Shown: one piece after another, positions 18,161-26,630 of the stretch
How the letters are laid out: each line of letters begins with the position of its first letter
Numbering within the stretch: the stretch's first letter is position 1
Source: Lichenibacterium dinghuense
Lineage (GTDB): Bacteria > Pseudomonadota > Alphaproteobacteria > Rhizobiales > Beijerinckiaceae
Reading direction: 5' to 3'
Assembly (NCBI RefSeq): GCF_021730615.1
Contig: NZ_JAJLMN010000001.1
Coordinates: 3,607,501-3,671,500, forward strand
DNA: 64,000 bases
Program-made: the position numbers and the translations under genes
The notes under the pieces: model-generated
Databases searched by the model: none
The model's input: only the letters and a program-made list of their open reading frames with translations
Told to the model about the DNA's origin: nothing

Positions 18161-18688
18161 TCAATAGGTCCGCAGGTCCGGCGTGTAGGTCGAATACCCA
18201 TAGGGGTTCGTCACCGTCTCCACCGAATAATTTGACGCTGAGCCTGCCACGAACGAGCCATGCTCGAACTCGCTGGTACCTGTGTCGCTATATGTCGTGC
18301 TGTAACCCGAAGAGAAGCTTTCCGTTTGATAGGAGGTGCGCGTCTGATCGACGTAGTTGCCCGATACGGTATCGTCGATCGACCGTGATGCATAGATTGA
18401 CTCGGTATATCCGTAAGGAAAATTCAGTGGGGCCGACGACCCTGCACCGAAGCTACGATATTCGCTTGCCGTGCTGTATTCACGAGAGCTGCCGACGTAC
18501 GTGTAAGAATGATAGTCTGAATATATGCCGTTATAGGTGTAGACAGAATGTGTGTAAATTCCTCCATTTTGTCCTTCATAAGAGTATCCGTAGCCGTATG
18601 CATTCGACGTATAATAGCTAGAGCCCGGACCAGAAAGGCCAGATCGGGAATAGCCGAAATCGTTGTTAGTCGCTCCATAGTACGTCAT
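18161..18688 (-). CDS. Tyr/Ser/Thr/Gly-rich low-complexity protein of unknown function
   Basis: The 175-residue protein has by my count 30 Tyr (about 17%), with Ser, Thr and Gly making up much of the rest. It contains no Lys, Cys or Trp and only the initiator Met. Recurrent short units are YGYGYSY, PYGYT, PYGYSTY, VYTYNG and SYTYVG. There is no signal peptide, membrane span or known domain; it looks disordered and prion-like. The DNA is much less GC-rich than its neighbours, suggesting recent transfer. Translation is well supported: AGGAG lies 7 bases before the ATG at 18688, the frame is clean, and a hairpin follows the stop. An upstream extension to 18724 lacks this support. Function unknown; self-assembly or surface coating are only guesses. 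Confidence 0.72.
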   Translation of the reverse strand: MTYYGATNNDFGYSRSGLSGPGSSYYTSNAYGYGYSYEGQNGGIYTHSVYTYNGIYSDYHSYTYVGSSREYSTASEYRSFGAGSSAPLNFPYGYTESIYASRSIDDTVSGNYVDQTRTSYQTESFSSGYSTTYSDTGTSEFEHGSFVAGSASNYSVETVTNPYGYSTYTPDLRTY

Positions 18689-19097
18689 GGATCGCTCCTG
18701 TCGGGTTAGAAGCCCGCGTAGCAAGGCAGAACACTTATGACAAGCTAAGTCGCAACGTCAGACGATTAGGAGTCGAACGGCTGTGGTTTGAGGGACACAG
18801 CCTCAGCGGAGCCAGGTCCTCAAGGTCGCGATCCGACCGTCCGGAGAATATCGCACAAAAGCATTACGGGACGGGTGCGCGAGCGTGCGGAAGGTCGGGG
18901 AGCGGCAGAAGGCGAGCGTGTGGCAGTTGGCGATGGCCAGGGCAGCGACGCGGCGGGTCTGCTCCACGTTGGACATGCGGCGGTTGTCCTCGCGCCACGC
19001 CATCTCGCTCATGGAGATCCGCAGGTAAGCCCGCCAAGCACCTGAACCTCTGCGTAGCCAAAGCTACACATCATAGGCGCGGCTTCATATTCGTGCT
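18689..19097. other. Intergenic stretch with decayed coding fragments
   Basis: Upstream of the Tyr-rich gene the DNA is AT-richer (18725-18775) and could hold its promoter. A 69-codon leftward frame (18803-19012) starting MSEMAWREDNRRMSN recalls C-terminal pieces of transposases but loses likeness after about 25 residues. I treat it as a decayed fragment, not a gene. Confidence 0.4.
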
Positions 19098-19640
19098 ATG
19101 TTCTCGGCTGTCCCCACCCCTGAGGAACAGCCTGATGGTCATGGTCGAGCCGATTTCGAACTTCGAGGGCAACGCAGGCACCTTCAAGGGTGGCCGAAAC
19201 CTCGCGCCAAGGGCAAGGTCGGCCGTCCGGCTCAGGTCGGCGAGCGCTACCCGTCGGGCAAGCTCAAGCCGCCAGAGAAGCAGAAGGCCAGCACACCGCC
19301 CGCCCAGATCAAGCGCCTGTTCGAAGCCGCCCTGCGACGCGCTGCCGACCCGATCTATGGGACGTCCCTCGGCCTGCTCTTCATGAACGGCGACATCACC
19401 GCCCACGAACTCGCCGCCGGCACTTCCTACGCCAAACTCCGCGGTCGCTACGACCGCGCCATGGGCATCCCCGGCCGGTTCACCCTCTCGCCCGACTACG
19501 GCACCGCCCGCGCCATCTCCAACCGTGAGCCGATGTCCGACCGTGAGATCGAAGCGATCAAGAAGCGACAGGCCGAGACCTTCGCCAAGATCGGCGCCGA
19601 CATGCAGGCCGCATGGTGCGTGCCGGACGGGCAGAGAAGT
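19098..19640 (+). pseudogene. Phage/island-type hypothetical gene, 3' end lost to an IS110 insertion
   Basis: The frame reads a basic N-terminal part (KGKVGRPAQVGERYPSGKLK), then a helical body with DPIYGTSLGLLFMNGDITA and HELAAGTSYAKLRGRYDRA. This layout is common in small alphaproteobacterial prophage and island proteins of unknown function. After about residue 180 the text changes abruptly to IS110 left-end DNA, so the natural C-terminus is missing. The start is uncertain: ATG at 19098 has no good Shine-Dalgarno. Its presence supports a prophage or island origin for this region. Confidence 0.5.
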
Positions 19641-19881
19641 GATGGGGTGGACGGCCCCTGCTACCGGCATCGATGTGCCAAGATGCGGTCCTTCAACCCC
19701 CCATCGACAGGAGCTGTCAATGGCACAGGTTACCACCATCGGCCTCGATCTGGCGAAGAACGTGTTCCAGGTTCACGGCATCGACGTAGAGGGCAAGGTG
19801 CTTGTGCGCCGCTCGCTGCGCCGCGGCGAGGTCGTACCCTTCTTCACCAAGCTCGCACCCTGCCTCATCGGAATGGAAGCG
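19640..19881 (+). mobile_element. IS110-family remnant (left end)
   Basis: Only the left-end leader and first 53 codons of an IS110-type transposase remain. The element is cut by the IS3 insertion at about 19882 and no right half is found beyond it. The left limit (about 19640) is approximate because IS110 elements have no terminal inverted repeats. Confidence 0.65.
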
Positions 19882-19884
19882 TGA
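19720..19884 (+). pseudogene. IS110 transposase N-terminal fragment
   Basis: The 54-residue fragment starts MAQVTTIGLDLAKNVFQVHG, the typical start of the DEDD transposase of IS110 (first catalytic Asp in GLDLAK). An AGGAG precedes the ATG. The frame stops two bases into the IS3 element. The transposase is non-functional. Confidence 0.85.
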
Positions 19885-19922
19885 ACCGCGCCGGGTTTCT
19901 CGGAGGCTGGTTGGCTTGGACG

Positions 19923-20839
<917 letters not shown>

Positions 20840-20843
<4 letters not shown>

Positions 20844-21166
20844 GTCCGCGATCGGCGGTCGAGCTCCGCCATGGCAAAATAGGCGCTCGCCTTCCGCAAG
20901 ATCTCGTTGGCTTGACGCAGCTCGCGGACTTCGCGCTCCAGCGCTTTGATGCGCTCGCGTTCGTCCGATGCAGGGCCGAGCCTCGCACCTTTGCTGTTCT
21001 CGGTTTCCTCGATCCAGTTGCGCAGGGTTTCCCCCGAACAGCCGATCTTGGACGCGATCGACCGGATGGCCGCGTGTCGCGAGCTATGCTCGCCCTGGTG
21101 CTCCTGCACCATCCGGACCGCACGCTCGCGGACCTCGGGGGAAAATGGGGGTGTGCGCTTCGTCAT
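20840..21166 (-). CDS. IS3-family transposase OrfA
   Basis: The 108-residue DNA-binding subunit has an N-terminal helix-turn-helix ([15 protein letters not shown] ... [10 protein letters not shown]) followed by a leucine-zipper-like coiled coil ([20 protein letters not shown]) that mediates oligomerisation. It ends inside the start of orfB, as is usual for IS3 elements, where a -1 frameshift yields the fused transposase. It appears intact, but its partner orfB is broken. Confidence 0.88.
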
Positions 21167-21216
21167 GGCTCCACTCTCGCAAGATCAGGAGCCTCCGGGA
21201 AACCCGGCGCGGTTCG

Positions 21217-21500
21217 GCTCGCTGCGCCCAGCCGGCCACCTCCGACGCTCGCTCCGCCGCCTCGCCCAGCGAAAGGTCGGACCGCCAAAGCTTTGCGTCG
21301 ACCCGCCGCCCCGTGAAGGCGGCCGACGCGTCGGACGCGAGCCACAACAGCGGCGGCACCACGATCGCGGGGCGGAGCATCGCGGCGCGGGCTTCCGGGC
21401 CGACCGAGGGCGGGATCAGCCCCGTTTCGGTGGCACCACCGGGCAGCAGGGCGTTGACCGTGACGCCGGTGCCGGCGAGGTCCTGCGCCCAGAGGATCGT
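21217..21500 (-). pseudogene. SDR-family oxidoreductase C-terminal remnant
   Basis: The minus-strand frame next to the IS3 end reads WAQDLAGTGVTVNALLPGG, then PAIVVPPLLWLASDASAAFTGRR and DAKLW. This is the C-terminal third of a short-chain dehydrogenase. The Rossmann Gly motif, the YxxxK active site and the start are absent, and the text before WAQDL does not match the family. It ends abruptly at the IS3 terminus. It is a broken gene whose remainder was lost or replaced. From 21500 to 21759 no gene can be supported; a possibly foreign reading frame (IEVPNAPGMYLGLREGDAL) is present there. Confidence 0.6.
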
Positions 21501-21759
21501 CTCGGATTCGAGCACGGTCGTGCCGGCCTCGGCCGTGGCGAGACTGATCTCGCCGTCCTCGATCGCCGACGACGTCACGCGCAGTGCGTCGCCCTCGCGC
21601 AAGCCGAGGTACATGCCCGGCGCGTTCGGCACTTCGATCTGGCGCGGCGGCGCGTCGGGCACTGCGAAGCGCTCGGCGCCCGACGCCGAATCCTGCCGCT
21701 GAAATCCTGGTAGGATGCGCCATGCGTCCGGAAGCGGCGCGAATGGGGAGGCGCATCTG

Positions 21760-22476
21760 ATGTGGTCGGTCCTGATCACGGCCATCGTTTTCGCCTCCGC
21801 CGTCGGATCCTGCCTCGCCGCTTCGGGAACGGTCACGACCGCGATGGCGGTCCACGGCGCGCTGATGCTCACGGCCTGGGGCCTGCTGATGCCGGCCGGC
21901 GGCATCGCGGCGCGCTACTTCAAGGTCACGCCGGGGCAGGACTTTCCGCGCGTGGTCGAGAACCTGACGTGGTGGCGCTGGCACCGCGGCCTGCAATACG
22001 GCGGCATGGCCCTGGCCACGGCAGCGCTCGGCGTGATCCTTTCCGAGACGAGCGGGCGCTTCGACACGCTCCACGGCCGCTGCGGCCTCGTTGTGATGGC
22101 GCTCGGCTGGCTGCAGGTCGCGTCGGGCCTGCTTCGGGGGAGCAAGGGTGGGCCGACGGACCCGGGCAGCGACCCGCTCGACCCCTGCACCTGGCGCGGC
22201 GACCACTACGACATGACGCCCCGAAGGCATGCCTTCGAGCGGTGGCACAAGCCCGCCGGCTGGTGCGCCGTGATCTTCGCCGGCGTCACGATCCTGCTCG
22301 GCCTGCAACTCGTCGGCAGCCCCGTGTGGCTGCTGTTCGTCGTGGGCGTGCTCCAGGCGGGGGCGGTCATCTCCGTCCTCGACTGCGCGGCGCGGCGCAG
22401 ATGGGTGGACACCTATGCCTCGCTCTGGGGGCCCGATCCGCGGCATCCCGGCGACCGCCGGACATCGAGGAGCTGA
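21760..22476 (+). CDS. Cytochrome b561 domain membrane protein
   Basis: The 238-residue membrane protein has about six hydrophobic segments and the cytochrome b561/ferric-reductase-like His pattern: AVHGALMLTAWG, WWRWHRGLQY, TLHGRCGLV and ERWHKPAGWC. These can ligate two b-type haems for transmembrane electron transfer. The GLLMPAGGIAARYFKV stretch after the first His matches the DOMON-associated b561 class more than the short bacterial CybB class. The start at 21760 follows GGGGAGG at good spacing. It is the first intact gene after the decayed island. The electron donor and acceptor are unknown. Confidence 0.8.
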   Translation: MWSVLITAIVFASAVGSCLAASGTVTTAMAVHGALMLTAWGLLMPAGGIAARYFKVTPGQDFPRVVENLTWWRWHRGLQYGGMALATAALGVILSETSGRFDTLHGRCGLVVMALGWLQVASGLLRGSKGGPTDPGSDPLDPCTWRGDHYDMTPRRHAFERWHKPAGWCAVIFAGVTILLGLQLVGSPVWLLFVVGVLQAGAVISVLDCAARRRWVDTYASLWGPDPRHPGDRRTSRS

Positions 22477-22621
22477 ACTCCGGTGCGGCGTCGCACCCCA
22501 TCCGCCGCCGATAGCGCTTCCGCCCGCGTCGTCCCGAGATCCGCGGCCGCCGCCCGCTCGCTTCGTGGCGCGCATCCTGACCCGGCCTGGAAGCCGTCCG
22601 TGTTCCCGAAGTGCCGGCCCG

Positions 22622-23383
22622 TCAGGCCGGGGACACCTGCCCGACGATGCCGAGGAAGCCCTCCGGCGCCCAGGCCGAGCGGCCGATGAACAGCCCGTCG
22701 ATGTTGGGCCTGGACGCCAGCTCGGCGCAGTTGCCGGGGTTGACGCTGCCACCGTAGAGCACGCGCGGCTCGCGGCCGACGACCTCGGTGAGCACCGCCT
22801 TGATGCGGGCGTGCTGGTCGTCGGCGAAGCCGGGGTCGGCCGGCGTGCCGCCCTCGCCGATCGACCACACCGGCTCGTAGGCGATGACGACCCGCTCGGC
22901 CTCGGCCCGCGACACCTTCGACACCGCGGCGCGGACCTGACCTTCCAACACTTCGGCGGTGCGGCCGGCCTCGTATTCGGCGCGGGTGTCGCCCACGCAG
23001 ACCAGCGGCGTCAGCCCGTGGCGGAGCGCCGCCGCGACCTTCAGCGCGACGGTCTCGTCGGTCTCGCCGAAGAACTCGCGGCGCTCGCTGTGGCCGATCT
23101 CGGCGATCGTCGCGCCGCAGTCCGCCGCCATGGCGGCGGAGATCTCGCCCGTCCAGGCGCCGGCCTCGGCCCAGTGGACGTTCTGCACGCCGACCCGCAC
23201 CCGCGTCCCGGCGAGGAGCTGCGCCACCTCGGCCACCGCCGTGAAGGGCGGGATGATGAAGAGCTGCGCCGGCGTCGAGCGCGCGAGGTCGGACGCCTTC
23301 AGCGCCTCGACGAAGGCCCGCGCCTCGGCGCGGAGCTTGTTCATCTTCCAGCTCGTGCCGATCCAGAGCGTGTCGAAGGGCAT
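22622..23383 (-). CDS. eryH: TIM-barrel D-3-tetrulose-4-phosphate isomerase (TpiA2/EryH type)
   Basis: The 253-residue protein has the triosephosphate isomerase fold with active-site motifs SWKMNK (Lys), IGHSERRE (His) and AYEPVWSIG (Glu). The GTSWKMNK start differs from the GNWKMN of glycolytic TpiA and matches the TpiA2 class. In Brucella, TpiA2 (EryH) converts D-3-tetrulose-4-phosphate in erythritol breakdown (established for that organism). Its neighbours here, an EryC-type isomerase and an EryI-type RpiB, make that role much more likely than glycolysis. The RBS (GGAGA) lies just upstream. A 273-base MITE-like element now separates it from eryC. It could still act as an ordinary TpiA. Confidence 0.83.
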   Translation of the reverse strand: MPFDTLWIGTSWKMNKLRAEARAFVEALKASDLARSTPAQLFIIPPFTAVAEVAQLLAGTRVRVGVQNVHWAEAGAWTGEISAAMAADCGATIAEIGHSERREFFGETDETVALKVAAALRHGLTPLVCVGDTRAEYEAGRTAEVLEGQVRAAVSKVSRAEAERVVIAYEPVWSIGEGGTPADPGFADDQHARIKAVLTEVVGREPRVLYGGSVNPGNCAELASRPNIDGLFIGRSAWAPEGFLGIVGQVSPA

Positions 23384-23397
23384 GCGCGCGTCTCCGT

Positions 23398-23670
23398 CTA
23401 GAGGCTGTTATGAACCATGGAGGGCGGCTCCATTGCGGCGCGGCGAGCCGAATGGCAGGAGAAGCTTGCAGCCGGTACGTCCGTACCGGCAAGAGCTTCG
23501 ACGCACCAGGCGGCCGCTGCGCCGCAACCCCGGAGGGGCCGGGCCCTTTTCGGCGCTCGGTTCGTCGACTTGCTCGACCGTGGCTCAGCCACGCTCATCG
23601 CAAGTCTCCTGCCGATCATCCGAAAATGGCTCCAGTCGAGCCACCATCCATGGTTCATAACAGCCTCTAG
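23398..23670. mobile_element. MITE-like element with perfect inverted ends, between eryC and eryH
   Basis: Perfect inverted repeats bound the element: 23398-23421 (CTAGAGGCTGTTATGAACCA continuing TGGA) and its exact reverse complement at 23647-23670. The outer CTAG on each side is probably the duplicated target, leaving 20-base inverted ends. No transposase is encoded. The interior contains a 9-bp palindrome (GCCGGTACG TC CGTACCGGC, about 23472-23491). GGCTGTTATGAACC-like ends recall IS5-family elements (inference). The right CTAG supplies the eryC stop codon. Removing the element would place eryH only 14 bases after eryC. Confidence 0.85.
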
Positions 23671-24596
23671 GCCGCGCGCGCCGGGCGCGCCGCGACGTGG
23701 GCGGACCAGAAGGCCACCGATTCCCGCATCTCCGCGACCACGGCCCGGTCGCTCGGCTCGCGCTCGCGCCACGCGAGCTCCAGGCACAGCTCGTTGTCGG
23801 TGCCGCCCCCGTCCCGCACGGCGGCCAGCAGCGGCTCGGGCTGGATGCGGCCGTCGCGGTTGCGCTCGGCCGTGAAGGGCCAGTGGCCGCCCTTGTTCAT
23901 CGTCGACTGCTTGATGTGGATGATGGGCGAGCGCGTCGCGAAGTTGCGCGCCCAGGCGTAGGGGTCGGTGTCGACCGCGTCGGGCGAGGACACGTCGCCG
24001 TGGTCGATGTCGACCATCGGCAGCAGCGGGATCGGCAGCGCGGCGGCGTCGATGTCGGCCTGGAGGGCGCGCGTGGAGGCCTGCGTGTGGCCGAGCTCGC
24101 GGCCGACCGACATCGGCTCCCAGAACAGCCAGGTGAGGCCGCGGCGCCGCGCGTGCTCCGCCACCTCGCGCCAGCAGCCGAGCGCCTCGGCCAGCCGCGC
24201 CGCGCGGCGCGCCGGGTCGTCGTGGTCGCGGAAGGTGAGGATCGCGAACTGCGTGCCGATCGCCGGGCAGCCGAGGTCGGCCGCGATGTCGGCCAGCCCC
24301 TTGAACCACGCCACCGAATGGGCGCGCGCGTCGGGGTCCGGGTGGCCGAAGTGGTTCAGGCGGCCGTAGGGGCCCGTCATCATGGATGTGACGGCGAGGC
24401 CTTCGGCGGCGCAGCTCCGCGCCATGCGGTCCGTCGTGCGGCGCACGAGGGCGGCCGGCCAGGCGGGGTCGATGAACTCGTGGGTGAGCTGGATGTTGCC
24501 GATGCCGACCTCGCCGGCCAGCACGGCCGCCAGCTCCTCGGGCTCCGCGAAGCGGTTCACGAAGGGATTCGTGCTCAACGACAGCGTGAAGCCCAT
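23667..24596 (-). CDS. eryC: Xylose-isomerase-like sugar-phosphate isomerase (tetrulose-4-phosphate racemase EryC type)
   Basis: The 309-residue protein is an AP-endonuclease-2/xylose-isomerase-like TIM barrel. Likely metal and active-site residues lie in QLTHEFIDPAW, FWEPMSVGRE, MVDIDHGDV, IIHIKQS and CLELAW. Short stretches such as TNPFVNRF and MTGPYGRLNHFGHPD match my memory of Brucella EryC, the racemase that turns L-3- into D-3-tetrulose-4-phosphate. The start at 24596 is preferred over an extension to 24674 because GGGGAGG sits directly upstream. It is divergent from eryI. The TAG stop lies in the right end of the MITE-like element. Substrate is inferred from the three-gene context. Confidence 0.82.
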   Translation of the reverse strand: MGFTLSLSTNPFVNRFAEPEELAAVLAGEVGIGNIQLTHEFIDPAWPAALVRRTTDRMARSCAAEGLAVTSMMTGPYGRLNHFGHPDPDARAHSVAWFKGLADIAADLGCPAIGTQFAILTFRDHDDPARRAARLAEALGCWREVAEHARRRGLTWLFWEPMSVGRELGHTQASTRALQADIDAAALPIPLLPMVDIDHGDVSSPDAVDTDPYAWARNFATRSPIIHIKQSTMNKGGHWPFTAERNRDGRIQPEPLLAAVRDGGGTDNELCLELAWREREPSDRAVVAEMRESVAFWSAHVAARPARAA

Positions 24597-24733
24597 CCGC
24601 CCCTCCCCCATGATGCGCGCCGGCTCGCCGCCGGTCTCGCCGAAAGGGAAAGCAGGCTTGAATTTTTTTTGCAAGCGCTGAAATTAAATACAGGCAAGCC
24701 CGGCGCGGCCGGGCGGACCCCCGGGAGGAACCC
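24597..24733. promoter_or_regulatory. Divergent eryC/eryI control region
   Basis: At 24657-24690 there is an unusually AT-rich block containing a run of eight T (24663-24670) and TTAAAT (24684-24689). This is the only plausible promoter material between the divergent genes. An AGCGCT-centred partial palindrome (24674-24679, within TTTGCAAGCGCTGAAATT) could be an operator. No regulator gene (such as eryD) lies in the window. Confidence 0.45.
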
Positions 24734-25192
24734 ATGAAGCTCGTCATCGGCGCGGACAGCGCCGGCAAGCCGCTGCTCGACGTCGTCGCCAAGCACCTCG
24801 CCGACAAGGGCGTCGAGGTGACGGACCTGTCGCCCGCCTCGGACTCGACCCCGGAATTCTACGCCGACACGGCCGAGCGCGTCGGGCTCTCGATCACCGA
24901 GGGGCGGTTCGACCGCGGCCTCCTGTTCTGCGGCACGGGCATCGGCGTGTGCATCTCGGCCAACAAGGTGCCGGGCATCCGCGCCGCGCAGGCCCATGAC
25001 ACCTATTCGGCCGGCAAGGCCGCCACCAGCAACAACGCGCAGATCATCACGCTCGGCGCCCGCGTGGTGGGGCCCGAGCTCGCCAAGGCGATCGTCGACA
25101 CCTACCTCGCCTCCGCGTTCGACCCCAAGGGCTCCTCGGCCGGCAACGTCGGCGCCATCGAGAAGCTCGACGGCAAGTACACCAAGGGCTGA
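24734..25192 (+). CDS. eryI: RpiB-type isomerase (D-erythrose-4-phosphate isomerase EryI type)
   Basis: The 152-residue RpiB/LacAB-family protein has the N-terminal IGADSAGKPLLD loop and the signature CGTGIGVCISANKVPGIRAA, with the catalytic Cys in FCGTG. Family length is normal. RpiB proper isomerises ribose-5-phosphate. In Brucella the homologue EryI produces D-erythrose-4-phosphate as the last step of erythritol use. The divergent eryC and nearby eryH make the EryI role likely. A GGGAGGA Shine-Dalgarno lies a few bases before the ATG. An ordinary ribose-5-phosphate isomerase role cannot be excluded. Confidence 0.82.
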   Translation: MKLVIGADSAGKPLLDVVAKHLADKGVEVTDLSPASDSTPEFYADTAERVGLSITEGRFDRGLLFCGTGIGVCISANKVPGIRAAQAHDTYSAGKAATSNNAQIITLGARVVGPELAKAIVDTYLASAFDPKGSSAGNVGAIEKLDGKYTKG

Positions 25193-25209
25193 GCCGCCGG
25201 TCGGCGGCG

Positions 25210-25701
25210 TCATCCCACTTGGTCGTCGCCCGGCTGGCGCGGCGCCAGCGGGGTGAAGGCGCAGCGGTCGGGCTTGAGGTCGATCAGGGGCGTGCCGTCG
25301 AGGCAGTCGAGCCCGCGCACGGACACGACCGCGCCCTCGATCCCCACCAGGGTCACGAGCGACGTGCCGATCGGGTTCGGCCGCACCGGCGAGCGCAGCG
25401 AGAAGGTGCCGCGGCTCGCCCCGTCGCTCTTCGGGCTCTGGCGCAGGAGGTCGCGGCGCGACCGGTCGAGCCAGTACAGCACCTCTATCGATCCATACTG
25501 CTCCAGCCCGTCGAGCGCCTCGTCCCAGGGCCGGAACAGCTCGATGCGGCACACCGGGCCGTCGCGCCGGCCCTGGCGCGGGCAGTCCAGGCGGTCGGTC
25601 CAGGGCGTGCGGATGCGCCCGATGAAGACGAGCCCTGCGTCGGTGGCGGCCGGCGGCTCGCTCGCCACCTCGCCCGGCCTGATCTCGTCCCGCCGCACCA
25701 T
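25210..25701 (-). CDS. trmO: tRNA (t6A37) N6-methyltransferase TrmO
   Basis: The 163-residue protein of the TrmO/TsaA (UPF0066) family methylates N6-threonylcarbamoyladenosine at position 37 of tRNA-Thr using SAM. Family motifs are visible: FIGRIRTPW near the start, [15 protein letters not shown] (the characteristic R-x-P-x-RPNPIG) and [16 protein letters not shown]. It lacks the longer C-terminal domain of the E. coli protein, as many alphaproteobacterial copies do. GGAGGG precedes the ATG. The gene is convergent with eryI. Confidence 0.88.
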   Translation of the reverse strand: MVRRDEIRPGEVASEPPAATDAGLVFIGRIRTPWTDRLDCPRQGRRDGPVCRIELFRPWDEALDGLEQYGSIEVLYWLDRSRRDLLRQSPKSDGASRGTFSLRSPVRPNPIGTSLVTLVGIEGAVVSVRGLDCLDGTPLIDLKPDRCAFTPLAPRQPGDDQVG

Positions 25702-25771
25702 GCCCGTCCCTCCCGCGCCCGCGGAGGATAGCGGCCGGGTCCGGCGCGCGCCATGGACAGCTCCGGCGCCG

Positions 25772-25797
25772 GCGCTATATCGAGCCGACTATCACGG
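25772..25797 (+). promoter_or_regulatory. Candidate ModE-type operator before modA
   Basis: GCGCTATAT followed, after a short spacer, by ACTATCACG lies 15 bases before the modA ATG. The left half fits the CGNTATAT half-site of ModE/Mo-boxes; the right half is degenerate. No modE gene is in the window. This is a weak inference. Confidence 0.3.
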
Positions 25798-25811
25798 TCG
25801 AGGGCGGCGAT

Positions 25812-26630
25812 ATGGCGATCACGCGACGGTTCTGGCTCGGTGCGGCCTTGGCCGCCCTGTTGCCGCTCGGCTCCACCGCGGCCTCGGCCCAGGCGGCCGC
25901 GGTCGGGGTCGGCGCCGCCCCCGTCGTCTTCGCCGCCGCGAGCCTGAAGAACGCCATGGACGACGCGGCGGGCCTGTGGGCCTCCTACAGCTACGCGGCC
26001 CCGAAGCTGTCCTTCGCGGCCTCCAACGCGCTGGAGCAGCAGATCGCGGCGGGCGCACCCGCCGACCTCTTCTTCTCGGCCGACACCGACTGGATGGACG
26101 CGGCGCAGAAGGCCGGCCTCATCAAGGACGGCACCCGCGTCGACCTGCTCGGCAACGAGATCGTGCTGGTGGCGCCGAAGGACTCCACCGTCAAGGTGGA
26201 CATCCGCCAGGGCTTCGACCTCGCCGGGGCGCTGAAGGGCGGCCGCCTCGCCATGGGCAACGTCGACGCCGTGCCGGCCGGCAAATACGGCAAGGCCGCC
26301 CTCCAGAAGCTCGGCGCCTGGGACGGGGTCAGGGACCACATCGCCCAGGCCGAGAGCGTCCGCGCCGCCCTGGCCTTCGTGGCCCGCGGCGAGGCGCCGC
26401 TCGGCGTGGTCTACGCCACCGACGCGGCCGCCGAGCCCAAGGTCAGGATCGTCGGCACCTTCCCGGCGGACAGCCACCCGCCGATCGTCTACCCGGTCGC
26501 CCTCACCAAGGACTCCCAGAGCCCCCAGGCGTCGCAGTTCCTGCTGTTCCTGCGCGGCGAGAAGGCGGCCGGGATCTTCAAGGCGCAGGGCTTCACCACC
26601 CTGCAGAAGCCCGTGCCGCAGCAGTGGTGA
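25812..26630 (+). CDS. modA: Molybdate ABC transporter, periplasmic binding protein
   Basis: The 272-residue protein starts with a signal peptide (basic start, hydrophobic core, AxA site near residue 27). The substrate-binding fold follows, with the ModA hallmark VVFAAASLKNAMDD at its beginning. Further family stretches are FAASNALEQQIAAGAPADLFFSAD and the late VYATDAAAE, which supply oxyanion-binding Ser/Tyr residues. It captures molybdate or tungstate in the periplasm for ModBC. The stop overlaps the GTG of modB by four bases. A GAGGG lies upstream of the ATG. Confidence 0.93.
   Translation: MAITRRFWLGAALAALLPLGSTAASAQAAAVGVGAAPVVFAAASLKNAMDDAAGLWASYSYAAPKLSFAASNALEQQIAAGAPADLFFSADTDWMDAAQKAGLIKDGTRVDLLGNEIVLVAPKDSTVKVDIRQGFDLAGALKGGRLAMGNVDAVPAGKYGKAALQKLGAWDGVRDHIAQAESVRAALAFVARGEAPLGVVYATDAAAEPKVRIVGTFPADSHPPIVYPVALTKDSQSPQASQFLLFLRGEKAAGIFKAQGFTTLQKPVPQQW

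Noticed and set aside
18803-19012. A 69-codon leftward frame starting MSEMAWREDNRRMSN
   Set aside because: It recalls the C-terminal part of some transposases at its start, but it has no ribosome site, loses any pattern after 25 residues and lies in decayed DNA. Not called as a gene.
22415-25256. Long frames antisense to and overlapping the eryH, eryC and eryI genes
   Set aside because: They lack family motifs and ribosome sites; the eryH, eryC and eryI frames have complete active-site motifs.
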